From Roseibium hamelinense (lineage in GTDB: Bacteria; Pseudomonadota; Alphaproteobacteria; Rhizobiales; Stappiaceae): DNA of 64,000 nt. The DNA lies in contig NZ_VLLF01000008.1 in assembly GCF_007830545.1 (NCBI RefSeq), positions 222,090-286,089 of the forward strand, written 5' to 3'. The position numbers and the translations under genes were made by a program. The notes beneath the pieces were generated by a model, which ran no database searches, was not told the DNA's origin, and worked only from the letters and a program-made list of their open reading frames with translations. Positions 34,599-43,750 of the stretch are shown in pieces (the stretch's first letter is position 1; each line of letters begins with the position of its first letter).

Positions 34599-35578
34599 CG
34601 CAGTTTCGGATTAAGGGCGTCGCGCAACCAGTCGCCCAGTAAATTGACGTTCAGGACCAACAGAGCCAAGGCTAAGCCGGGAAAAATCGCGATCCACCAT
34701 TCACCCGAATAGAGAAAATCATTGCCGATGGCGATAAGCGTACCAAGCGAAGGCTGGGTCGGCGGCATGCCAACGCCGAGGAACGAAAGCGTTGCTTCTG
34801 TCACAATGGCCAGGGCCAGATTGATGGTTGCGATAACCAACACAGGGCCGGTCACATTCGGCAGGATATGACGCACCATTATGATGATGGACGGGATACC
34901 GATCACGCGCGCCGCCTGCACATATTCCTTGTTTTTTTCGACCATGGTCGATCCGCGAACGGTTCGCGCATATTGGACCCAAAATGACAGGGCGAGCGCA
35001 AAAATAAGGATCCAGAAAGAAAAGACTTCGCGGTCGAGCGAGCCGAAGATACCCCGTGCAGCACCGTCGATCAAAAGGGCAATCAGAATGGCCGGGAATG
35101 TGAGCTGGACATCGGCGATCCGCATGATGACGGCATCAACTCGTCCGCCCATGTAGCCGGCCACCAGCCCGAGCGAAATTCCGATGATCGCAGCCGCTAT
35201 GACAGAACAGAACCCGACTATAAGCGAAATCCGCATGCCGTAGAAAATTCCGGACAACAGGTCTCTACCCTGATCGTCCGTGCCGAGCAGGAAGCGCGGA
35301 TCTGCATAGTCCATCCAAATCGGCGGTACACGCGCATCGAGAATCGAAATAGATGCCAGGTCAAACGGATCATGAGGTGCGATCCACGGTGCCGTGAACG
35401 CAAGAATAAAGAACATAAAAGTTCCAATTGCGGCAATAACAGCGACTTTAGAGCGTAGGAAAGAGTGGAGGATATCGCTGTCCATGAACCTGCCGAAAGC
35501 CGACATGGTGTCTGGCGCGCCGGTATCACGATCGGTTGCAATCACGCTTTCAGTTTGTTTTTCGGAGACATCAGACAT
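34595..35578 (-). CDS. Dpp-type ABC transporter permease (DppC-like)
   Basis: A 327-residue inner-membrane permease with an N-terminal cytoplasmic tail, about six membrane segments, and the DppC family motif RFLLGTDDQGRDLLSGIFYG near residue 95-115. The EAA loop is YVQAARVIGIPSIIIMVRHILPN. It pairs with the DppB-like permease 13 bases upstream and is coupled to the ATPase gene downstream. Confidence 0.93.
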   Translation of the reverse strand: MSDVSEKQTESVIATDRDTGAPDTMSAFGRFMDSDILHSFLRSKVAVIAAIGTFMFFILAFTAPWIAPHDPFDLASISILDARVPPIWMDYADPRFLLGTDDQGRDLLSGIFYGMRISLIVGFCSVIAAAIIGISLGLVAGYMGGRVDAVIMRIADVQLTFPAILIALLIDGAARGIFGSLDREVFSFWILIFALALSFWVQYARTVRGSTMVEKNKEYVQAARVIGIPSIIIMVRHILPNVTGPVLVIATINLALAIVTEATLSFLGVGMPPTQPSLGTLIAIGNDFLYSGEWWIAIFPGLALALLVLNVNLLGDWLRDALNPKLR

Positions 35579-35591
35579 GGTGCACGCCTCC

Positions 35592-36566
35592 CTATGCCCG
35601 TTCCACCCGCAGCCGCGGGTCGATCAAAAAATAAAGGATATCAACGATGAAGTTGATGCTAACGAATAAAAATGCGGTAAGCAGCAGATAGGCTGACATG
35701 ATCGGGATATCGACGTTCTGCACGGCCTGAAGGAACATCAAACCCATGCCAGGCCATTGGAACACCGTTTCCGTAATCGTCGCAAAAGCGATGATTGCGC
35801 CCAATTGGAGCCCGGTGATGGTTATCACCGGGATGAGTGTGTTTTTCAACGCGTGTCGGAAGTGCACCAGCCTGTCCGGCAACCCGCGTGCGCGGGCAAA
35901 TTTAATATAGTCGGTTCTGATGACTTCCAGCATCTCAGCGCGGATCAAACGCATGATCAAGGTCATCTGATAAAGCCCCAGAGTGATCGACGGAAGGATC
36001 AGCGCCTTTAGACCTGAGACAGTCAGAAAGCCGGTTGTCCACCAGCCACCAATTTGAACCGTTTCGCCTCTGCCGAAGCTTGGCAGCCATTGCAGATTCA
36101 CCGAAAACACGAAAATTAAGAGGATGCCGATCAGGAATGTTGGCAAAGAGATGCCCACCAGAGATACGGACAGAAACAGTTTTGAAACCGCGGACTCCCT
36201 GTTCAACCCGGCATATACCCCCATTGGGATCCCGACAATCAGTGCAAAAAGGGCCGATACGAAACTCAATTCAAGTGTTGCAGGAATACGTTTTGCAAAG
36301 AGGTCCGAGACCGGTTGCCGGAATTGGTAGGAGGTTCCGAAATCGAACTGCGCTGCGTTTGAAATGAAACGCCAGAATTGAACAGGAACCGGGTCATTGA
36401 GACCCAGGCTTTCCCGCAACGCTTCGCGTTGCTCAAGCGATGTCTCGACACCAACCATCTGATTTACGGGATCGCCAACGAAGCGGAAGAGCGTGAAGGC
36501 CAAAAGTGCCACCACGAGCATAACAATCATGGCCTGCACGAGCCGGCGCATGGCAAATCCAAGCAT
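35592..36566 (-). CDS. Dpp-type ABC transporter permease (DppB-like)
   Basis: A 324-residue permease with the family's N-terminal first segment (RRLVQAMIVMLVVALLAFTL) and the DppB-type insertion LRESLGLNDPVPVQFWRF. The EAA loop is YIKFARARGLPDRLVHFRHAL. It is separated from the binding-protein gene by a 63-base gap containing a strong hairpin, which probably sets the ratio of binding protein to permease. Confidence 0.93.
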   Translation of the reverse strand: MLGFAMRRLVQAMIVMLVVALLAFTLFRFVGDPVNQMVGVETSLEQREALRESLGLNDPVPVQFWRFISNAAQFDFGTSYQFRQPVSDLFAKRIPATLELSFVSALFALIVGIPMGVYAGLNRESAVSKLFLSVSLVGISLPTFLIGILLIFVFSVNLQWLPSFGRGETVQIGGWWTTGFLTVSGLKALILPSITLGLYQMTLIMRLIRAEMLEVIRTDYIKFARARGLPDRLVHFRHALKNTLIPVITITGLQLGAIIAFATITETVFQWPGMGLMFLQAVQNVDIPIMSAYLLLTAFLFVSINFIVDILYFLIDPRLRVERA

Positions 36567-36597
36567 GTTTGCCCTTATGTGTTCTTATTTGTAAGAG

Positions 36598-36623
36598 CCG
36601 ACCCTCTCGAAAGAGAGGGTCGG
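36598..36623. terminator. Intercistronic hairpin between binding protein and permease
   Basis: CCGACCCTCTC (36598-36608) is exactly inverted at 36613-36623 around a GAAA tetraloop. On the minus strand, the transcribed one, no T-run follows, so it should stabilise the binding-protein mRNA or terminate only partly. A T-run (TGTTTTTT) follows on the plus strand, where no gene ends. Confidence 0.8.
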
Positions 36624-36629
36624 TGTTTT

Positions 36630-38213
36630 TTAGTTCTTCGTTACAAAGCGGAACTTAAACTGGTTGTCAGCTCGCTGAACCAATTCGAGTTTATCTGAAA
36701 CACCCCAGGCAAGCCCCTGCTGATGCAAGGGTATATGGGATACTTCGTCATTGGCAATCGCGTAGGCTTGATAGATGAGTTCATCCCGGATTTCGGGATC
36801 GTTTTCACTCAAGATTTTGTCTTTCAGAGCATCAACCTCCGCATTGCAATATCCGCCGAGATTGAATGCGCCACCCGCGCCAGAATCGTCGCGGCATTGC
36901 ACGAGGTTTTCAAGGATATTCCAGCTGTCAAATGAGCCTGGCGTCCAGCCAAGCAGATAAAAAGAAGTGTCGTATCCACCGGATGCCAAGACTTTTGCGA
37001 AGTATTTGGCCTTGGGCTGTGCGACCAAATCCACCTTTACGTTGATCCTGGCAAGCATTGCCGCGACAGCCTGGCAAATGGCCTCGTCGTTGACATACCG
37101 GTCGTTCGGGCAATCCATGCTCACAGTAAAGCCATCCGGATAACCTGCTTCACTCATCAGCGCTTTCGCAGCGTCCACATCGTATGGATAGCGTTCGAAT
37201 TCGTCAGCCCGTCCATAAAGAAACGGCGAGATCAGAAGCGATGCCGGCGTTGCCAAGTCGCGCATGACCTTGGCTTTGATCGCCTCAATATCAATGGCCT
37301 GGTAGAAGGCTTTGCGAACGCGGATGTCTTTGAACGGGTTTTTACCCTTCACGTCGGAATAGAGCAACTCGTCGCGCATTTGGTCCATGCCGAGATGTAT
37401 CGTGCGAAGTTCCGGGCCGGTCAACGCCCGCGTCCCGGAGTTGCTGTCAACGCGTTTAATGTCCTGCACCGGAACTGGATAAACCATGTCCAGTTCTCCC
37501 GAAAGAAGAGCGGCAACGCGGGTTGCATCGGACCCAATCGGGGTAAATTCGACACTCGTCAAGTTGTGCGGCGCATCATCCCACCAGCCGTCAAAGGTCT
37601 CATAGACCGTTTTGACACCCGGTTCATGGCTCACGATTTTGAACGGCCCGGTTCCGTTAGCGTTAAGTGCAGCGTAATTCGGTGTGGTATCGGACGCGGA
37701 TGTTACTTTCACAGCGTCGTTTTCTTCGGTCCATTCCTTATCCATGATGTAAAATGTGTCCCATTCATAATGCAGAATGGGATTTGGACCGGGTAGGACG
37801 AAATCGATCGTGTGGTCATCGACGATCTCCACCGTGACCTCGGATCCGATACGGGTCAGAAGGTCAGACCCTTCGGAACGAACCCGTTCCACGGAAAACG
37901 CAACATCCTCTGCCGTGAAGTCGTTGCCATTGTGAAACTTCACCCCTTCGCGGAGATAAAACCGCCAGCGATTGGGCTCAATCACCTCCCATCGTTCCGC
38001 AAGCGCCGGTTCAATCTCAAGGTCTGCACCGCGACGCGTCAACCCTTCATATGCGTTGCCCAAAGCCGACAACGTGAAGGTTTCATTCAGACTGTAGGGG
38101 TCAAGCGCGTTGAGCGTCCCCTGGAAGGCAAATTTAAGCGTCTCCGCCTGAGCTGTGTTGGCAGAAACGCATGCAAATGCAGCTGCTGCAGCGACCAATA
38201 CTCTTTGAGCCAT
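36630..38213 (-). CDS. Dpp-type ABC transporter, periplasmic binding protein
   Basis: A 527-residue family 5 solute-binding protein. It starts at the ATG at 38213, which has GAGGGG upstream and is followed by a signal peptide (VLVAAAAAFACVSANTAQA-ETL); the longer frame to 38516 is not coding-like. Family blocks include ALGNAYEGLTRRGADLEIEP, EGVKFHNGNDFTAEDVAFS and VRKAFYQAIDIEAIK. It delivers its ligand to the DppBC-like permeases. Family members bind peptides, sugars or opines, so the ligand is open; an ArgE-like deacetylase upstream and a sugar-acid dehydratase downstream point in different directions. Confidence 0.92.
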   Translation of the reverse strand: MAQRVLVAAAAAFACVSANTAQAETLKFAFQGTLNALDPYSLNETFTLSALGNAYEGLTRRGADLEIEPALAERWEVIEPNRWRFYLREGVKFHNGNDFTAEDVAFSVERVRSEGSDLLTRIGSEVTVEIVDDHTIDFVLPGPNPILHYEWDTFYIMDKEWTEENDAVKVTSASDTTPNYAALNANGTGPFKIVSHEPGVKTVYETFDGWWDDAPHNLTSVEFTPIGSDATRVAALLSGELDMVYPVPVQDIKRVDSNSGTRALTGPELRTIHLGMDQMRDELLYSDVKGKNPFKDIRVRKAFYQAIDIEAIKAKVMRDLATPASLLISPFLYGRADEFERYPYDVDAAKALMSEAGYPDGFTVSMDCPNDRYVNDEAICQAVAAMLARINVKVDLVAQPKAKYFAKVLASGGYDTSFYLLGWTPGSFDSWNILENLVQCRDDSGAGGAFNLGGYCNAEVDALKDKILSENDPEIRDELIYQAYAIANDEVSHIPLHQQGLAWGVSDKLELVQRADNQFKFRFVTKN

Positions 38214-38343
38214 GTGCCCCTCATTTTTAGTGTTGTTGCCTGCCCAATAACGTGCCTGGAAAACCCGCGAGGTTATCCAGTCAGTACACCAAGTTTGAGA
38301 GTATCGGGACGTTGTGGCAATAGGTCCGGGGTAAAGAAATGCT

Positions 38344-39504
38344 CTAATCTGACAGTCGCTGCGTGAGTTTTTTGAGAAAATGGGCACAATCCTGAATCTG
38401 CGACACCTCCACATACTCATCGGCTTGGTGTGCCTGGTCAATTGACCCGGGCCCGCACACCACGGTCGAAATGCCGGCATTCTGAAATTGGCCGCCCTCT
38501 GTAGCAAAGACAACATGATTTTCTGTGTTGTCGCCGGTCAATGAGCGAACCAGATGTTCAGCCGGCCCGTCCATTTCCGGTTTCAATGCCGGGACGTTGG
38601 CGATCTCCTCGAGTTCGATGTCACACATGACGGAAATTCTGCGCATGTCCGGCAAGACGGCGGTGTCGATGAATTGGCGGTAAAGCGCTACCCAGTCCTC
38701 TCCGGTTTCTTCCGGCAAAGTTCTGATGTCGGTGGTGAAGTCGCAATATTCGGCGGTGATGTTGTGCGCGCATCCGCCGGAAATCACCCCGCAGTGCAAG
38801 GTAGAATATGGAGGATCGAACAGGCAACCTGGTAGAGCTCTTGAGCGGTTTTCTAAGGTTTTGCTGTCCAGCCAGGTGATCAACCGGGCTGCGATTGAGA
38901 TTGCAGACACTCCTCGGTCCAGCTGGCTAGAGTGTACCGGGAACCCTTTTACCCTTGTTTTCAAAACGATAATGCCCTTGTGGCCGGTCACCGTTTTCAT
39001 CCCGCTCGGTTCGCCAACAATGGCAAGCTGCGGGAGGGGGCCGACCCTAAGCATATCGGCAATCATGTCCGGCGCGCCGAGGCACCCGACTTCTTCGTCA
39101 TAAGACAGGGCGATATGGATCGGTTTCCTAAGGTCAGCAGACAGAAAATCCGGTACGGATGCAAGTACAGTCCCGGCAAAACCCTTCATATCGGCCGAGC
39201 CACGGCCGAATAGCTTGCCACCTTTTTCACATAAGCGAAATGGATCCGAACACCAGGTCTGGCCTTCAACCGGCACGACATCGGTATGTGCCGAAAGAAC
39301 CACACCGCCATCGGTCTGTGGCCCAATGAAGGCGTGAAGGGACGCCTTTGTTTTATCGGCATTGTAGACCCGGTGCGCTTCGACGCCGTGGGACGCGAGA
39401 TAGGCCTCGACAAAGGCAATCAGTTCAAGATTCGACTTGTGGGACACCGTGTCAAAAGCAACGAGTTTTTCGAGCATTGCTTGTGGAGAGTAGATTTCCG
39501 GCAC
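38344..39504 (-). CDS. argE: Acetylornithine deacetylase-like M20 peptidase (ArgE)
   Basis: An M20-family metallohydrolase of 386 residues. Metal-binding residues are in LSAHTDVVPVEGQTW, GRGSADMKGF and SYDEEVGCLGA (catalytic Glu pair), with a C-terminal His in GPGSIDQAHQADEY. The overall pattern is that of alphaproteobacterial ArgE, which removes acetyl groups from N2-acetylornithine; some paralogues act on other N-acyl amino acids. It lies upstream of the ABC binding-protein gene, same strand, about 130 bases apart, so a role in processing imported substrates is possible. Confidence 0.85.
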   Translation of the reverse strand: MPEIYSPQAMLEKLVAFDTVSHKSNLELIAFVEAYLASHGVEAHRVYNADKTKASLHAFIGPQTDGGVVLSAHTDVVPVEGQTWCSDPFRLCEKGGKLFGRGSADMKGFAGTVLASVPDFLSADLRKPIHIALSYDEEVGCLGAPDMIADMLRVGPLPQLAIVGEPSGMKTVTGHKGIIVLKTRVKGFPVHSSQLDRGVSAISIAARLITWLDSKTLENRSRALPGCLFDPPYSTLHCGVISGGCAHNITAEYCDFTTDIRTLPEETGEDWVALYRQFIDTAVLPDMRRISVMCDIELEEIANVPALKPEMDGPAEHLVRSLTGDNTENHVVFATEGGQFQNAGISTVVCGPGSIDQAHQADEYVEVSQIQDCAHFLKKLTQRLSD

Positions 39505-39542
39505 GAAGGGCCCCTGCTGTTAGGTGACACTGTTGAGACGGT

Positions 39543-41276
39543 TCAGGCCGGTACGGCGAGGCCTTCAACATTGTGAAACGAAAAAAACCGCAGCGACTCA
39601 GTTTTCCCACGGAGCTTAATTTCTGAAGGCACAACACCCGGCATTTGAATGCCGGCGGCTCGAAGCACGTCTTCCGAGACTGTCATGAAGGTACCGCCGG
39701 ACTTGTTTTCGGCTTCAAGCCGGCTGGCCGTGTTTACAACATCTCCGAGCGCGGTAATCGACGTTTTTTGGCCTTCGGCGCCGGCCGAACCGATCCGCCC
39801 TAGAATAGCAGTACCGGAATGCAGTCCAAGGCCGAATCTCAACCGCTCTGGAAATTGAGGGCCTCTATCCGCGTTGATCGCGTCTTCAACCTCACGGATT
39901 TTAATTGTCGCCCGAAGGGCCTGTTTTGCGCCTGTTTCTGCGCCTGTCTCCATGCCGAAAATCGCCATAATGCCATCACCGATGAACTTGTCGACATACC
40001 CGCCCTCCGCGCGGATAACCGACGATACGCCGTCCAGATAGCGGTTCAGTAGAAAAACCACATCAAAAGACAGATTGGTTTCAGTTATGCCTGTGAAGTT
40101 TCTCAGGTCCACAAACATGATTGTGACAGGTTGTTCAACGCCCCAGTGATAGGCATCACCACTGCCGCCGCGTTCAGCTTCTTTGGTCTGGGATGGCACT
40201 AGCGGTTGGATCTCGATGTCGGATTTGGGCCGGATTTGGCAGGCTAGCCGAACACCTTGTCCGGCGCCGATGCGATTTAGGACCATGGCTTCTGACGGTT
40301 CGGGCGGCAACAAGTCCTCGCCGCCGGCTTTTACGAGGACACGGCAGGTCGAACATCTGGCGCGTCCGCCGCAGACAGCTGCATGCGGGATCCCGTTGAT
40401 CCTGCTGATTTCGAGGAGCGACGGGCCGACCGTGCTTTTTAATACGGTGTTGCCCGGGTATGTGACTTTGATGCGCTTGCTAAGAGTACTGGCTGCGATC
40501 CGGAAGGCCACCACCAGAATGCTGAGAATAACAAGACCGTAGACAATCGCTAGAACCTGGTAGGCGTTGTCATATAGCCAAGACAGGTGAACATCGGACA
40601 CTTTCGATGGATAGGTTTTATCTGCTTGTCTGCGTGCACCTTCAATCCAACCCCATAAGGCCAAGAGTGGGAACCCAATGGCAAAGGCAAGCGCGAAGGA
40701 ACGCACGCGTCGGTACATGGGATAGAGCCTCAACCAAAAATGCAGCCCGATCATGGCGTGCGTCCACACCACAATCAGCAGGATGGATTGCATAAGCGCG
40801 CCTTCCGGCCACAGCATATTCAGCATGCGCTCATAGGTTGGCGACAAACCATACGCAGTGTACAGCCCAAGCGTCGCAAACACGTGGGGGGTCAGCGTCC
40901 AAGGAATGTAAAGCCCCAGAACGAGCTGGAGAAACTCCCAGATTGGCATTTGGAATGTCCGGCGCTTGGCTGTTCGCCACAAAGCCAGCCCGACATGGGT
41001 AAAAGCGGCAAGTGCGAGCACGCTCAACCCAAGCGTATTGTGCCAGATCGCATAGTGGTATTGGGAGCCCAGATCCATCGCTCGCAGCGAGAATATGCCG
41101 AGCGCATGATTGGCAAAGTGCGACAGGCAAAAGGCAAACAGCACAAGCCCGCTCCAAAGGCGCAATCGTTGCCGCCAGTTTCCGAGCAAGAAGAAATTCG
41201 ACAGCCGGTTCCGGATTTGGGTTGTTGCGAGTGAAGCTTGGGGCATGAAAATCGGTCGCGGCCAGTCTGATGTCAA
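39543..41276 (-). CDS. Class III adenylate cyclase with cytochrome b-like membrane anchor and 2Fe-2S domain
   Basis: A 577-residue three-module protein. Residues 35-265 hold about six membrane segments rich in His (SHFANH, YHYAIWHN, FTHVG, TPHVF, WTHAMIGLH), as in the quinone-responsive di-haem anchors related to succinate dehydrogenase. Residues 268-360 form a plant-type ferredoxin domain with Cys302, Cys308, Cys311 and Cys346. Residues 372-575 form a class III cyclase with metal-binding Asp in TIMFVDLRNFTG and GDGIMAIFG. The protein should make cAMP in response to quinone or redox state, as reported for CyaC of Sinorhizobium; ligand and direction are inference. An ATG at 41246 is an alternative start. 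Confidence 0.87.
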   Translation of the reverse strand: MTSDWPRPIFMPQASLATTQIRNRLSNFFLLGNWRQRLRLWSGLVLFAFCLSHFANHALGIFSLRAMDLGSQYHYAIWHNTLGLSVLALAAFTHVGLALWRTAKRRTFQMPIWEFLQLVLGLYIPWTLTPHVFATLGLYTAYGLSPTYERMLNMLWPEGALMQSILLIVVWTHAMIGLHFWLRLYPMYRRVRSFALAFAIGFPLLALWGWIEGARRQADKTYPSKVSDVHLSWLYDNAYQVLAIVYGLVILSILVVAFRIAASTLSKRIKVTYPGNTVLKSTVGPSLLEISRINGIPHAAVCGGRARCSTCRVLVKAGGEDLLPPEPSEAMVLNRIGAGQGVRLACQIRPKSDIEIQPLVPSQTKEAERGGSGDAYHWGVEQPVTIMFVDLRNFTGITETNLSFDVVFLLNRYLDGVSSVIRAEGGYVDKFIGDGIMAIFGMETGAETGAKQALRATIKIREVEDAINADRGPQFPERLRFGLGLHSGTAILGRIGSAGAEGQKTSITALGDVVNTASRLEAENKSGGTFMTVSEDVLRAAGIQMPGVVPSEIKLRGKTESLRFFSFHNVEGLAVPA

Positions 41277-41421
41277 TTAATGAGTGTGCACGCCACCCAA
41301 ACACTTCCGTTGCGCGGTTTCCAAAGGAAATCAAGCCCAAACGCCTTCACGAATGGGAATGAACTTGAAACCCGGGGCAAGTGTTGATGAAACACAAGCA
41401 AAACTTGAGAGGTATCTACCC

Positions 41422-41781
41422 ATGATCGTTTACGGGATCAAAAATTGCGACACAGTCAAGAAGGCCCGGAAGTTTTTGGAGGAAGCTGGCATTGAGTACA
41501 CCTTCCATGATTACAAGAGGGACGGAGTTGATGCCGATAAACTGAGTGGATTTGTCGGAGAGTTTGGGTGGGATACTGTGTTGAATAAGCGTGGCACCAC
41601 GTGGCGGAAACTTGACGATGAGGTCAAGGAAAGCGTGACTGACGCCGAGAGTGCCATTCAGTTGATGCTAGATAATCCGTCGACGATCAAACGTCCGATC
41701 GTCGAAGGCATATCAAAGAACTTTATTGGATTTGACCCTGTATCTTGGGAAACTGCACTCGAGCTTGGTGAGTTGAGATAG
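41422..41781 (+). CDS. ArsC/Spx-family protein (YffB-like)
   Basis: A 119-residue thioredoxin-fold protein. It begins MIVYGIKNCDTVKKARKFLEE, with a single Cys in NCDTVKKA, and carries YTFHDYKRDGVD and LNKRGTTWRKL; the ending IKRPIVEG has the conserved Arg-Pro. This is the YffB-like branch rather than true arsenate reductase, and its function is unknown. I take ATG 41422 with GAGAGGT upstream; the frame is open from 41284 but the added segment is not family-like. It is convergent with the peptidase gene that follows. Confidence 0.85.
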   Translation: MIVYGIKNCDTVKKARKFLEEAGIEYTFHDYKRDGVDADKLSGFVGEFGWDTVLNKRGTTWRKLDDEVKESVTDAESAIQLMLDNPSTIKRPIVEGISKNFIGFDPVSWETALELGELR

Positions 41782-41785
41782 CCGC

Positions 41786-42202
41786 TCACCAGGTGCGGCG
41801 TGGGCCGGTATCAATATGATAGTGGCCGGAGGCGTAATACTTATAGCCGCCCACCTCGCGCTGTGCCTTCAAGAATGCAAGCACAGATGACGGGTTGCCG
41901 CTAACCGAAAAATCGACGGCCTGGCAGTTGAGGTGGTAGGAATCCTTTGCTCCTCCCTTCCACCAGTTTTCCAGCCACCAGCGCTTGGTCGAGTGCACCT
42001 GGACTCTGCCATAGCGCTTGGCGACCCGGTTCAGGACCTTCTTAAGCTTCCGCGGGACACACCAAGACGTATCGTCATAGTTTATTGAACTGTAGGATCC
42101 GGTCGCCCAACCAAGGCCCGTCACACCCGCATATGTTCCGCACCCTGCCAGGCTGATACATAGCAGGGCGACGAGGATGGCTTGTTTCGGGCTGCTTCGC
42201 AT
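41786..42202 (-). CDS. Lipoprotein of the M15/DUF882 peptidase type
   Basis: A 138-residue protein with a lipobox (LCISLAGCG, acylated Cys near residue 21). The rest resembles small M15A-type D-Ala-D-Ala carboxypeptidase-like proteins: metal-binding His and Asp in SYHLNCQAVDFSV and a final His in SGHYHIDTGPRRTW. A role in peptidoglycan trimming at the outer membrane is likely. It is very short for the family, which suggests a minimal catalytic domain. Confidence 0.78.
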   Translation of the reverse strand: MRSSPKQAILVALLCISLAGCGTYAGVTGLGWATGSYSSINYDDTSWCVPRKLKKVLNRVAKRYGRVQVHSTKRWWLENWWKGGAKDSYHLNCQAVDFSVSGNPSSVLAFLKAQREVGGYKYYASGHYHIDTGPRRTW

Positions 42203-42303
42203 ATCCGGCTCTTTTTGGCGGTCTGGCTATGCTCAATAGTTGCTCGAAATTAATTAAAATTGTCATGAAAAAGAAAGTTAATCGCCAACCACTTCTGCGG
42301 CGA

Positions 42304-42417
42304 TTTTGGGGCCGCCAGACCAGAATTGGCCCAAAACGGCACTGGAATCGAAAAAAGCAAAGGTGTAGGCATTTTGGGCGCCGGATTCCCGAAACCCAAT
42401 AGAAAATAGGCCCAAAG
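42304..42417. promoter_or_regulatory. Cluster of four TTTGGGCC-like elements upstream of the aminotransferase
   Basis: TTTTGGGGCC (42304), GGCCCAAAA (42328, inverted), TTTTGGGCGCC (42372) and GGCCCAAAG (42409, inverted) occur in the 120 bases before the aminotransferase start. Alternating orientation suggests paired binding sites for a dimeric regulator. No protein can be assigned from sequence alone; the LysR gene three genes downstream is a candidate. Confidence 0.4.
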
Positions 42418-42427
42418 GTCCTCAGCC

Positions 42428-43750
42428 ATGTCTCATGTGTTTCCACGCCACACCAAAGCAAATCCTCCGATCGCTGTTGCCGGACAGGGGTGCTATATTT
42501 TTGATTCAACTGGAAAAAAGTATTTTGATGGCTCTGGTGGTGCGGCAGTTTCGTGTCTCGGGCATGGTGATCCGGATGTGACCGAAGCCATAAAGGGGCA
42601 AATCGACAAGATTGCATTTGCGCATACCGGCTTCTTTACGTCGGAACCAGCCGAAGAGCTTGCGGATATGCTGACCAGGCATGCGCCCGAGGGGCTTGAT
42701 CGGGTTTATTTTGTGTCCGGCGGGTCTGAGGCAATGGAAGCTGCGCTCAAGCTTGCTCGGCAGTACTATCTGGAAAAAGGCGATACCAAACGCCATCGCG
42801 TGATCGCGCGCCGACAGAGTTATCACGGCAACACCCTTGGCGCTCTTGCAACAGGAGGCAATCTGTGGCGCCGGGAGCCTTTTGCACCGATGATGATCCA
42901 GACCTCGCACATTGCGCCCTGCTATGAATACCGTGGCCGGGAAGATGGGGAAACAGCCTTCGAATATGGCCAAAGAGTTGCCAACGAACTCGAGGCTGAA
43001 ATCCAGCGTCTTGGCCCTGAAAATGTAATGGCATTTGTTGCCGAGCCAGTCGTCGGTGCGACCGCAGGCGCCGTTCCGCCCGTCGAGGGATATTTCAAGC
43101 GCATCCGGGAAATCTGTACTGCTCACGGCGTGTTGCTCATTCTTGATGAAGTGATGTGTGGGATGGGCCGTACCGGTTCCTTGTTCGCCTGTGAACAGGA
43201 CGGCGTCACTGCTGACATCCTGTGTATCGCCAAGGGACTTGGTGCCGGATATCAGCCAATCGGGGCCATGCTTTGCTCGCATGACATTTATGAGGCGATC
43301 GAAAACGGATCCGGCTTCTTTCAGCACGGCCACACCTATATCGGTCATCCGACGGCTTGTGCGGCAGCTCTTGCCGTTTTGAAAAAACTGACCGGCGAGA
43401 TTGGGCAACGCGTAACCCCAATGGGAGAAAAACTCGACGCATCTTTACGGGATACCTTTGGTCAGCACGAATATGTCGGAGATATCAGGGGTTGCGGGCT
43501 GTTCCGCGGGATTGAGATTGTTGAAGACCGTTCAACAAAACAGCCGTTTGACCCGAAACGCGGGATCAACAAGGCTCTGAAAAGGGCCGCATTTGAAGCG
43601 GGCTTGGCCTGCTACCCAATGGGCGGCACAATCGACGGTGTTCAGGGAGATCATATTCTTCTTGCTCCGCCGTTTATTATGACGGGTCAACAGATTGACG
43701 AGATAACGGACAAATTGTCGACCGCGTTCCGGGCGGTTTTTAAGTCATGA
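42428..43750 (+). CDS. Class III PLP-dependent aminotransferase
   Basis: A 440-residue fold-type I transaminase. It has VYFVSGGSEAMEAALKLARQ, the Tyr/His of RRQSYHGNTLGALA, LLILDEVMCGMGRTGS with the PLP-binding Asp, and the Schiff-base Lys in CIAKGLGAGYQPIGAM. The gene is coupled by ATGA to a BKACE gene. An omega- or beta-amino acid substrate whose deamination gives a beta-keto acid would fit, since BKACE enzymes cleave such acids; this is inference from neighbours. Confidence 0.9.
   Translation: MSHVFPRHTKANPPIAVAGQGCYIFDSTGKKYFDGSGGAAVSCLGHGDPDVTEAIKGQIDKIAFAHTGFFTSEPAEELADMLTRHAPEGLDRVYFVSGGSEAMEAALKLARQYYLEKGDTKRHRVIARRQSYHGNTLGALATGGNLWRREPFAPMMIQTSHIAPCYEYRGREDGETAFEYGQRVANELEAEIQRLGPENVMAFVAEPVVGATAGAVPPVEGYFKRIREICTAHGVLLILDEVMCGMGRTGSLFACEQDGVTADILCIAKGLGAGYQPIGAMLCSHDIYEAIENGSGFFQHGHTYIGHPTACAAALAVLKKLTGEIGQRVTPMGEKLDASLRDTFGQHEYVGDIRGCGLFRGIEIVEDRSTKQPFDPKRGINKALKRAAFEAGLACYPMGGTIDGVQGDHILLAPPFIMTGQQIDEITDKLSTAFRAVFKS

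Noticed and set aside
40740..41234. Plus-strand frame within the adenylate cyclase gene
   Set aside because: Shadow of the His-rich membrane domain on the other strand; Gln/Arg/Pro-rich translation with no domain.
42506..43408. 300-codon minus-strand frame within the aminotransferase gene
   Set aside because: Antisense shadow of a strongly supported PLP enzyme with all its motifs on the plus strand.
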